DNA of 64,000 nt, taken from Argentina anserina. Its lineage: Eukaryota; Streptophyta; Magnoliopsida; Rosales; Rosaceae. The stretch spans positions 20,894,001 to 20,958,000 of the forward strand of contig NC_065877.1 of the NCBI RefSeq assembly GCF_933775445.1, read 5' to 3'. This document shows, piece after piece, positions 34,917 through 44,921 of the stretch (position 1 is its first letter; each line of letters begins with the position of its first letter). Under the pieces are notes generated by a model. That model ran no database searches, was not told the DNA's origin, and saw only the letters and a program-made list of their open reading frames with translations. Made by a program: the position numbers and the translations under genes.

Positions 34917-35080
34917 ATTGCGTGGACGTTGATGTTGCAACGAGGTTGGAAAATGAGGATGAGTACTTGTTTGCTGATTTAGGTGAGTTACCAGAGGGTT
35001 CGATGAATTTTCGAAGTAGGATGCTCAAGTCAGATGAACAAAATCAAGGATGTAGTGTAAGTGTGGTTACTACAGGATAA
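34917..35080 (+). pseudogene. Orphan terminal-exon-like fragment
   Basis: After TTTGTGTAG, an acceptor-like site, a frame stays open for 54 codons to TAA at 35078. The predicted peptide is acidic with sensible composition: VDVDVATRLENEDEYLFADL, then GELPEGSMNFRSRML. I do not recognise the family. It abuts the truncated LTR copy C, so it may be the last exon of a gene cut off by a retroelement insertion. It could also be chance. Confidence 0.3.
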
Positions 35081-36052
35081 GACTAGATATTTCAATCAAA
35101 TTATAAAGAATAATGCTAGATCGATAGATCACGGATCCAAGTTTTAATCTAATCGCATGATGTAATTGTTGTTGTGTCAATTATTATTAGTTCCTACAGG
35201 AAGTCGGTTATACCAAGAGATGAGTGAAAGTTAATTAATACTTGAGACGAATCATGATTGCATTTCACCATCGCTTAAAATGATAAATTCAAAATCATTT
35301 GTGCTAAACACATCGTGTAGTCCGTGAAGCATTACTCAGTATTTCTACTGATTCCCAATTAGCTGTAGAACTTGCATCTCTTTACAGTACTTTTTGTTTT
35401 TGTATTGTTTGTCATGATCTGTACTTCCATTGGACAAACATAAGGATTAAAGAAAATAGAAAAGGGTAACACAATTTTGTATAACATCATTTCCAGCTCG
35501 AGTTTTTCTCATTACATTAGTTCACGTTGTTCCAGTAGTTGATATTATTGCCGACCGGATCCAATACGATAACGTTCATTGACATCATAACATAAACAAG
35601 ACCCTGTAGATGTACATTATTTATCGACGAGATCCATTCCACAATGTGAACTGTTTTAAGCAACAGAGCAACGACAATTCCTTTCCTAGTTCATGTCTAT
35701 AGCTCAAAGCGTCAAACTCATCATTGCAACTTTTTCTTTACGTTCTTTTGCTGAAAACTGATTTCATGATTATTCTCATGGACCCTATATAGGAGTGAAT
35801 GGCTGAGATATAATAAGCAAACAATTTAATATGGGGACCAAGAGTTTAGGAACACAAAGAACACACCTGATGTTTAGTAATTAGTATACAGATAGAACCT
35901 GGCCTACGCAATGTTTGCAAACAATATATCTGACACATTAGTTTCTTATTCTAAAAGAGAGTGCTGGTAATCCTATACAAAGACAAAGAACTTTAAGGCA
36001 ATTGAAATAGGAAACTTCTGTAAAAAAAAACACCAGCAGGAGAATATACTAA
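35081..36052. other. Intergenic, 3' flank of RABA1
   Basis: No coding sequence seen. The right part should include the 3' UTR of the minus-strand GTPase gene. Confidence 0.5.
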
Positions 36053-39000
36053 CTAGTTTGAGCAGCATCCGAATCGATTTAAAACAGAGCCATCATCTTT
36101 AACATTGATGGTCTGTCCTTTGGATGGAACAGCGGAAGCACTACCATTGTCGCCTGCTTCGACTGCCCTCTTGCTTACAACCCGGTATATTTGACCCAAG
36201 ATTTCAGTAAATGCATTTTCCACATTGGTTGCTTCCAATGCTGAAGTTTCCATGAAGTAGAGGGACTCTCTTTCAGCAAAAGATTTGCCATCCTCCTTCG
36301 AGACTGCCACCAGGTGACGAAGATCGGATTTGTTGCCAATGAGCATGACCACAATGTTGGGGTCTGTGTGATCCCTCAGCTCCTTCAACCACCTTGCTAC
36401 ATTCTCAAATGTAGCATGCCGAGTGACATCATACACCAGTAAAGCACCAACGGCTCCTCGGTAGTAGGCACTTGTAATGGCACGGTACCTAAAACAATAC
36501 AAAAATTAGTGGAAACTACACAATAGCAGCAGATTTATATCACCCGTAATTTTACATTATACGTGGAGGGCGTTACATGGGCATTATACCTATAAGAATA
36601 ATTTGGTGTAAACTACATGAAACCTGTCAGCATATAAATAACCAGGAATTTCATAGTTCTAATTTCGGACTTGGAAATTTTAGAATTCACCTAGCCAGGG
36701 CATTTAACATGGTACAGTAGTTTTAACTGGGTGGCACCCAGTTTTAGGACATCTAGACCATCACAAAATTGGGTCAACTAATGATATTATTCTGGAACCT
36801 AACAATTTGACCATCATGAGATCCAGAAAAAAAACTCCAAAAATTCAATAAAATTCACCCAGAATGCAATGAAGTTTAACGATGAAGCATGATGACAAGC
36901 AAAAGCTCATTTAAGATGATATTAGTGAATAAATTGTAGCCATCCATCTCTCAGAACATTGTTGATGAGAGAACAAATTCAGGAAAATCATACCGCTGAT
37001 GAAGGTCCATGTTAATCATCATAACATATAAGGAGCAAAGAAACTCATGCTAGAACAAGGAAGCTAAAAGGAGCTAAGGTGGTTGAAGGAATGTAGCAAG
37101 GTAACAGTTGTCTAAAGCATCATGAATGGCAAATTTATGATCAAGTTAACTTCATAAAAGTTGTGCCTCTTAGGTTCCCCGGTTACAGCTGATTCACTGA
37201 ACACCAAACATTCCATGAAGTCCATGTTTATCAGCATAGCAGACAATGAGAAATGATCAATCAATCCTAAGAAGATTGACAACCTAGCTAGTAGCCAATT
37301 ATCTTGCACACTGACTGGACTAGTGCTGTTAGCCAATTCATCCTTCTACTAGCATAACATTCTCCCCTTCGAAATCAATAGATATCAACCAATATTAGAC
37401 AGCCACTTATAACCCTCAAAAAATATTTGGGGTAGTTTAAATGAACCTATGAGTCCTTCGATAGCCAAAAGAATATGCAATTTAGGAAAACTCTTTTTAT
37501 GACGAAATAACTAACACTGAAGAAAGCTGAAAACCCAATTTTTTTGGTTAGTTTTTCCAAGTCAACCACCACTGTAGAGTTTTATGTTCAAGCAGGGCAG
37601 GATATAAATAATTCTTTGTGAATTATGAGGAAAATAATGCTGCTAGCACAACCGAGTTACAAAGATCAAGACTAATAATTTTTAGACTTAATTTATTGTT
37701 TGCTCTGAGGACTGGTTTACATTTCGCAAGTGTGATTCAGCGTCTAATTACAAATTTGAGCTATGGTGACATCAGCTTGAGCACCAAAACACTATAAAAA
37801 CCCAGATACTTCTATTCTATCAAATCAATAATGTGGACATAAAGCAACAAAAAGGCATGCCACACCTCACCTGGCAAACATTTAGAACCTGAGCATAGCC
37901 TGGCCCACACTAAATAATACAGAACCATGATTGACTGCCCCCCACAACATTTAAAACTATGAATGGTTCGAGATATAAGGAACAGGCAAGGACTCACACA
38001 ATTAAATTGTTGGGAGAATTCAAAAACCACAAGGCATAACCATATCTAGGTAATTACAAAAGCTGATAGATCTCTCGCACCATTTGTCTTCTTATACAAC
38101 ACTAAAAAGAAAGAAACTAACAATTTCCTACAAAGTAGATCAACTGATTCACACCACCAACCAGCTATGATCTATTCCTAAGATCAAAACTCAGTAAGCG
38201 AAACAGAGCGGTCTATGTTAAGGCATACACTTTGAAAAATCAAAGCACTGTTTTGAGCTCTGGCATAATGTATAGATAGGAGCAACCAAATCAAGTCTCC
38301 AGCATCTCATACTTAGTTAACACACAACCAAAAAATGTCTACCAGGTTCCCACGAGAAGAATGTTGCAAAAAGAGAAGCAAAAGAATATTTAAAGGTCAT
38401 ATCATTACAAGGCAAGCTATATGTTGCAAAATAAAACATTTTGCGACCCAGGGCCCATTTGATTCGAAGCTTTTATCTTGTTTAGTTGTAGTATGCAGCT
38501 CTTTCATTACATACCCAGTAACTGATTCCAAAACACTTCATTACAGTCTAATAATAAAAACTGAATGAACATGACAAACAAATTTAAACCTAGTACAACA
38601 GGTGTACAACTAATAAGTTACGCTTATGCTTCATCAACCCTTCAAGGACAGATGGGGAGGGTTGCCGACTTGGGTTATTGGACTTAGGGACATCATGATA
38701 TACACACATAGTTAACAAGAAGCTATACATGATCCTCTTTGAAGCAACCAAAGTGCTTGAAGAAGGAATTTATTAGACAAACAGAAGTCCTCATCAGTTA
38801 GTACTCCATTGACAGTGAGGAAAGAACTGACACTGTTATTGCATGTTGATGAGGACATACCATGTCCACACATGTTGCTCCAGTACTGATAGAATAAGCA
38901 TATTACAAACAACCACAACATGCAACATGATCAGAATTGCTATTCTCAGATTGAAGCACTTTGAAATTCATTTAAGTGAATTACATACTCAGTTAATTTA

Positions 39001-39680
39001 GCAAAGCAACTGACACAAATCAGGAGACAACAAACAAGCAAAATTTCTAAAGGGCTGTCCAGGGAAAACCACACTTAGGATATGAATTGCACCACGAATT
39101 TGAACTCCTAGATGCCATGTCTTCTATTCATGCAAACACCATGCCAATCAACTTTAAAAAAAAACAGCAACTCCCACATCAAAATCTACACAACTGAAAC
39201 ACTTCAGTAGTTCATGCACACATCTCCAAAATAAAAACCCAAAATCTCCCAAGGTTTCATAGGCCATAATAATTCAACATAAACCATTTCCACACATAAA
39301 AAACATGATCAGAAAAGTTATGACCTTTAACAAGAATCCATCAAACCCAAAACTAGTTACTAAACAATCAAACACGATAGCCAAAACCCACGTAGAATAA
39401 ACAAAACCAATCAAAACCCACATCAGAGAATTAAAAAAAGCTTCGATCTTTGAGCATACCTCTCCTGGCCAGCAGTGTCCCAAATCTGAGCCTTGATGAC
39501 TTTGTCATCAACGCTCAAAGTCTTGGTGGCAAACTCAACCCCAATAGTAGACTTGGACTCCAAATTGAACTCGTTTCTGGTGAACCTGGAGAGCAGGTTG
39601 GATTTGCCGACGCCGGAGTCGCCGATCAAGACAAGCTTGAAGAGGTAATCGTACTCGTCGTCGGCTCTATACGCGGCCAT
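36053..39680 (-). CDS. RABA1: RABA1-type (Rab11) small GTPase
   Basis: Two exons, 39680-39460 and 36488-36053, separated by a 2.97-kb intron (donor GTATGC, acceptor TTTTAG) that splits an Arg codon after DTAGQE. The protein is 218 residues, the normal length. Motifs: P-loop GDSGVGKS (20-27), effector loop with TIGVEF, WDTAGQE (67-73), guanine-binding NKSD and the ETSALE loop, and a hypervariable tail ending CCSN for double geranylgeranylation. RABA1 proteins act at trans-Golgi and recycling endosome membranes in secretion and cell plate formation. The N-terminus [15 protein letters not shown] fits the RABA1 subfamily; I cannot assign the exact paralogue. A Met further upstream in frame (near 39788) is unlikely because [10 protein letters not shown] is the conserved start. 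Confidence 0.95.
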
Positions 39681-40059
39681 GAGAGACAGAGAAGGACAGA
39701 GAAGTGTTTGTGTTCGGTTGGGTTGATCAGTTTCGAAGATTAAGCGAGAGAGTCGTGGGGATGTGTTGGGGTCTTTTAATTTTGGCAAACAAGGATGGTG
39801 GGGTTTAATATTGAGGAATATGTTTGAAATGGGAAATGATAGAGACTGCTGGTGGTGGCTGGAATCTAGGAAGAGTATTATAGGAGGAACATACGAGAAT
39901 GGCGCTAATTGCTAAGCAAACTTTTATCTCAGCTGTCAAAAACAATACATATTTACATAATTTCTTTAAGAAAATATGAAAATACAGAAGAAATAGAAAA
40001 CTCTGTTATCATCCGGTTTTCTATCTATTTTTATTTTTCAATAAGGAATTCATTGAAAC

Positions 40060-40361
40060 TTAGTGATTACAGTCACTTAGAATGGCATCCCAAACAATCT
40101 CGGCAGCAATGCTAAACCATGAGCGACTCTCACGCGACATCAGTGCATGATTTGCTGTATTCCTAGCAGCAGCTCTATTTGCTTAGCTACATAGCTTACA
40201 CTCCGGGAGTCTATTAATGTAAGTTCTGAGCTCTGCTAATAAGAGTGCCATGCTACATAGATCAGGTTCTGTACTAGCAATTGCCGTAACAAGACGGCTA
40301 CAATCAGTTTCCGAAATCAGCTTATTGATATGGACAAGCTCGGCTGTCCATTTTTGGCTTC
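40060..40361 (-). pseudogene. RNase H-like (RVT_3) C-terminal fragment
   Basis: Minus-strand frames encode a segment with VHINKLISETDCSRLVTAI, then after a break ARNTANHALMSRESRSW and VWDAILSDC. The ETDC..LV.AI, AN..A and W..IL.DC spacing matches the C-terminal half of the plant RNase H-like domain found in LINE-derived proteins. Stops separate the parts (CKLCS then stop near 40183). The fragment joins directly to the FtsH fragment at 40362. Confidence 0.6.
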
Positions 40362-41073
40362 TTCGTGGTATGCTACCAAACTTTTGCACTTCCGTCTGTC
40401 ATTACTGTTCTTTCCATTCCAGCCACTATTCTATCAATTCAGTCATCAATCTGTATAGATGAAATTGCTGTCTTCCCACGCCAACCAGCCAAAATGGCTG
40501 CTTCATTTAGAAGGTTGGCAAGATCTGCTCCACAAAACCCAGGTGTTCTCATAGCTACCACATCAAGGGAAACATTTCCCTCAAACTTTTTATTGTTAGC
40601 ATGAACCTTCAAGATATCTGTTCTGCCACGTACATCTGGAACATCAACCATCACTTGCCTGTCAAACCGACCAGGCCTCAACAAGGCAGAGTCGAGAATA
40701 TCTGCCCTGTTAGTTGCTGCAACCACAATAATTCCAGTGTTACCCTCAAAACCATCCATTTCTGTCAAAAGCTGATCAAATGTCTGCTCTCTTTCATCAT
40801 TGTGTCCACCAATTCCAGTTCCTCTTTGCCGCAGCATCAATTTCATCAACAAATAAAATGCAAGCTGTGTTTTTTCTGGCCTTCTTAAAAAGATCACGGA
40901 CTTGGGAAGCACCAACACCAATGAACATGTCAACAAACTCGGAACCTGAGATAGAGATAATAGGAACACCAGCTTCACCGGCAATTGCCTTTGGTAGCAG
41001 TCTTTCCAGTTCCTTAAAGGCTGACAAGAAGAACCCCTATAGGAATTCGAGCTCCAACAGCAGTGAATCTCTT
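40362..41073 (-). pseudogene. Partial, broken copy of the FTSH2 gene
   Basis: Very similar to positions 46479-47201 of the nearby FTSH2 first coding exon, covering the AAA module from just upstream of the P-loop to just before the zinc site. It has frameshifts and small deletions: the P-loop region is altered, with a TAA in the translated frame near 41030, and several bases are lost around the segment equivalent to [10 protein letters not shown] near 40830. No upstream exon, transit peptide or protease domain is present. The copied segment begins and ends inside an exon, so this is a DNA-level partial duplication and not a spliced retrocopy. Confidence 0.9.
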
Positions 41074-41441
41074 AAGCAATTCTGAGGCTCAGACATGTGA
41101 TGGGGATGCTGCCTCGAAGAAGATGAAAGTTTTTAAACAATGTCACAGAAGGCACAAAGGCACTGAACCTACAGGAGAGTGTAAGGCTATTGTACTTGTT
41201 ACTATTGAGGATGAGAGAGACAAAGAACCAGCACAGAAAATCTTGTTTAGATCATAGGAACATCAGGATGAAGATAATACTTTTTTTTTCCTACATAAAT
41301 CATAGGGAATCATGTTGTCCAAGATTCCCTATCCCCCTGTATACATGATCATGAAGCTTTAGTGCATGCAACATGGGCCAACCATACCTGGTAAACAAAA
41401 ATTAGTCAGAGGGCAACAGTTTGGCTTTGAAGAATCAATGA

Positions 41442-41777
41442 GGGAAGTCTTAGATCCAGGAAGTGATCATGAGACTGATGCACCTATTTTGGCTTCCATG
41501 GGGAAACAAAAATCAAAGAAGAGGCATGCTCAAACGAACGAACAGCAGTCACTCAAGATGATCCTGATGCAGGAGTAGTACCTAACAAGAGGAGGTCACA
41601 GTCAAATCTGGGAAGTGTTAGATCCAGGAAGTGATCATGAGACTGATGCTCCTGTTTTGGCTTCCATGGGGAAACAGAAATCAAAGAAGAGGCATGCTCA
41701 AACGACCGAACAGCAGTCACTCATAATGATCCTGATGCAGGAGTAGTACCTAACAAGAGGAGGTCACGGTCAAATCT
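41442..41777. repeat. Tandem repeat, 2 x 168 bp
   Basis: 41442-41609 and 41610-41777 are direct copies with about six visible differences, followed by a third truncated GGGAAG start. The unit is a multiple of three, and the plus-strand frames contain polar, Lys-rich peptide (EVLDPGSDHETDAP, GKQKSKKRHAQT). This suggests a fragment of repetitive coding sequence, but each unit has a stop in every simple reading. Origin not recognised. The neighbouring stretch 41074-41260 has an open plus-strand frame of unknown nature. Confidence 0.85.
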
Positions 41778-42247
41778 GGGAAGGAACAAACGAACACTAC
41801 TGCAGATAGCGGCTATGATATGCCACTTGCTTGTTTTATACATAATAGATCAAAAAAAAATTTGATTAGAATAATAGGGCTGGGAAGCAGAGAGCTTTTG
41901 ATTGACACTGCTGTTATTATCCATTTTTTATTTTTCTCATTTGTTAATAAGGGGGATGGAGCTTAAAATTGAAAAATCTAAGTATATACTGATTTTTTAT
42001 CACTTAATTTGCATGTTTTTTTAGGATACAACTCTAAGCATGAATTCAAGGCAATGGAGAATTAAGATAGTAGACTAAGGATAGGTAGAGCTTGAAAGCT
42101 GAAAGAGAGAATGAGCATTTTTTGTCATTGATTAAGATATCATAGTTGATTCGTTAACAAAATAATAATAACAATGAAAAGATTCTAAATTAGACAGAAT
42201 AAAATTAACCTTCTTCAGTGTGATACAGTAGAACCTTCCTTCATCAG

Positions 42248-44173
42248 TTACCAATAGTCACCGCAAGAACACTTCCCTTTCTTAAAGTGATGAAATCTAC
42301 TGGCATCACGGACGACGATTTCTCTGTTTTTGATCTGGGATATGTACTTGATAGCAACATGACAGTCAATGCATACACGCAAGTTCTTCATCACCCTCAA
42401 TGGTACACCTTCAGGAGTGTTTATTAAACCAAAAGCAATTGCCAACTTCTCACTATGATGTGCCAAATCGTATTCCTTCTCCTCATCATCCATGTCATGC
42501 AATTCTGAACCAGTATCAGGCACATAACCATGCAACTTCATTTCTGATCTTAACTCTTTTAGATACGAATCAATTATCCTATAATGTGGGTGGGATTTAT
42601 CACCCATATGAAACTGGTAGACTTTATTCTTTATTTCCAGCCAGCTTATACCTGGCTCTTTCTTGACCTTTCTATCTCTCATGGCTGTCCTCAGCTCAGA
42701 AACATCCTCCCATCTTCTGGCTGAAGCATGGATGTTTGAAAGTAGCACATACGAGGCTGAATCCTCTGGATCTTGCCTAAGAACATCTTGACCTATCCTT
42801 CTTGCCATGTCTGCATTCTTGTGAATTTTACATGCAGATAATAAAGTTTTCCATATGACAGCATCTGCTTTAACAGGCATTGATCTTATCATTGCCTCAG
42901 CTTCATCCAAACAGCCCGACCGGCCAAGAAGATCAACCATGCATGTATAATGCTCTAGTTTAGGTTCAAGTCCATACTTCTGTACCATTGAGTCGAACAA
43001 TTCCATTCCTTTCTCCTTCATCCCACAATGACTGCAGGCATAGAGCAAGCTTAGGAAAGTAACGTCATTAGCCGCCAAACCTTCACGCTCCATCTGTTCA
43101 AAAATCTCAATCGCTTCTTCTCCTCGTCCATGAAACCCATACGCAGAAATCACAGAACTCCACAACACAACATCCCCACCTCCACATTCCCTGAAAGCCT
43201 TGAGAGAATCCTCAAGACACCCACATCTAGAATACATGCTAATCAACGTGCTTTTCACGGCAACCACCGAGCTAGCCCCAGCTTTGATCACTTCAGCATG
43301 AACCTGCTGACCCTGACCAAGTGTAGCCAACTCTGAACACGAACTAAGAACACTCACAAACGTAATCCTATCCGGCCTAACCCCAGCAACCTTCATCATA
43401 TTAAACTGCTCCAACACTCCCTCGGCCTGCCCGTTCTGCGCTTTCCCCGCAATCAGCGTGTTCCAAGCAACCACATTACAAATCGGCAGCATCCTAATCA
43501 CCTTCTCTCCCTCAACCAACCTCCCACACCTCATATACATATGAGCCAAGCTACTCCCAACAACCATATGACACTCAAACCCACATTTCACAACATAACA
43601 ATGCACCTGACATCCCTCATTGCCTCCTCGCAAGCCCGCACACCCCCTAAGAACACTCCCCAACGTGTATGCATCCGGCGACATCCCCAGCTCATACATC
43701 TCCTCAAAGAGCCCCAAACCCTCCTCGTTCAGCTCAAACTGCACCAGCCCACCCACCATCGCGTTCCACGTGGCGACATTTCTCTCAGGCATTTCGTCGA
43801 ACACCTTCCGGGCGCTGCCCAAGTCGGCTTTCTGGACGAACCCGTTGATCAGAATGTTACCCGACATGACGTTGCGTCTGGGCAGACGGGAGAAGAGGAG
43901 GGAAGCGGAGTTTAGGTCGCCGAGTTTGGAGTACAAGTTGAGGAGGTGGTTGGAGACGAACTTGTCGTCGGAGGAGTTTGATTTGATGATGAGGGAGTGG
44001 AGCTGTTTGGAGAGAGGGAGTGAGTTGGTGGGAATGCATGCTTTGAGGAGGAGGGAGAAGAGAGATGGGTCGGAGAATATGTCGGATTTGAATGTCTCAA
44101 GTGCTTGTTTGATGAGTCCCTTCGAGCAGAGACTGGTCAGTTGCTCTATGCATGAAGCCGATGTCCGAGGCAT
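42248..44173 (-). CDS. PPR protein, PLS class with E and DYW domains
   Basis: Intronless gene of 641 residues, typical for this family. PPR motifs run from about residue 35 to 450 (for example NVATWNAMVGGLVQ, NVVAWNTLIAGKAQNGQ, VVLWSSVISAYGFHGRGEEA). An E/E+ region follows, then a DYW domain with the deaminase zinc signature H573-S-E575 and C601-X2-C604, ending in the diagnostic DYW. Such proteins bind specific organelle RNA sites and the DYW domain performs C-to-U editing. The catalytic set is present. I see no clear cleavable targeting peptide by eye. It resembles Arabidopsis At2g41080 in general layout, but that match is from memory. The long antisense open frames on the plus strand (43.5-44.2 kb) are shadows. 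Confidence 0.93.
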   Translation of the reverse strand: MPRTSASCIEQLTSLCSKGLIKQALETFKSDIFSDPSLFSLLLKACIPTNSLPLSKQLHSLIIKSNSSDDKFVSNHLLNLYSKLGDLNSASLLFSRLPRRNVMSGNILINGFVQKADLGSARKVFDEMPERNVATWNAMVGGLVQFELNEEGLGLFEEMYELGMSPDAYTLGSVLRGCAGLRGGNEGCQVHCYVVKCGFECHMVVGSSLAHMYMRCGRLVEGEKVIRMLPICNVVAWNTLIAGKAQNGQAEGVLEQFNMMKVAGVRPDRITFVSVLSSCSELATLGQGQQVHAEVIKAGASSVVAVKSTLISMYSRCGCLEDSLKAFRECGGGDVVLWSSVISAYGFHGRGEEAIEIFEQMEREGLAANDVTFLSLLYACSHCGMKEKGMELFDSMVQKYGLEPKLEHYTCMVDLLGRSGCLDEAEAMIRSMPVKADAVIWKTLLSACKIHKNADMARRIGQDVLRQDPEDSASYVLLSNIHASARRWEDVSELRTAMRDRKVKKEPGISWLEIKNKVYQFHMGDKSHPHYRIIDSYLKELRSEMKLHGYVPDTGSELHDMDDEEKEYDLAHHSEKLAIAFGLINTPEGVPLRVMKNLRVCIDCHVAIKYISQIKNREIVVRDASRFHHFKKGKCSCGDYW

Positions 44174-44921
44174 TGATGCGCGCGCAACTAGTTGGCCTAC
44201 TCAGACCAACTGACCAAGAATTTTAGAGTGAAGTTTGAACAAGTTTGCAAATCCAATTTTCGAGGGTGATTGGATTGAGTATGAATTCATTGGTCAGTTA
44301 GTAAAATATTTTAGTGGATATTATTGTGTATATACGAGTAAGCGATATCTCGCTCGATGGTTGGTCCGGAATTTTAACCTAAAAATGTCATCATATGATC
44401 CGAACATCCATGAAAGTCTTCCATTTAGATTTCGTTTTGAATCCGAAACGAAATATTGTAAGTGATTTATTGAGTCTAACTCATGATACATAGTATGACA
44501 CAGTTAGACAAGGTAATTTCTAGTAAGAAAAGAACTCCTACGTACCTCGGAAACGATACATAGTACAATGCACCTTGTTTTAACTATTTCTAGTAAGAAA
44601 AAAAATACTAGATACCTCGAGAACAAGTTAAACTCATCGATTTACGTTTTAGAACCTCCCATTGGATTACTGAATTTGGAGTTGCCACGCTCACCAGTTC
44701 ATTATGTATGGACAGACTAGGAGGAACACATCGTTTACCAGATTATGTTTGCAAAGGAAGTAGCAAGAACTATTATATAACCAAAGGCCGGAGTATATTG
44801 GTCATTCCAAATTACAGTGCTTTACACATGATCCAAAAAAATTACAGCTTTTTTATACATTTAAGTATTTAATCAATTATAGATGTGCAACTAGTGTCAA
44901 TCACAGTAAGACTTACACTAG
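44174..44921. other. Intergenic between PPR and FTSH2 genes
   Basis: AT-rich; no gene. A TAGTA(A)GAAAA...CTACGTACCTCG-like segment occurs twice (44519-44550 and 44589-44621) as an imperfect short repeat. Confidence 0.5.

Noticed and set aside
43541..44213. Plus-strand frames of 124 and 197 codons opposite the PPR gene
   Set aside because: They are antisense shadows of a well-supported PPR-DYW gene, with biased His/Pro/Thr composition.
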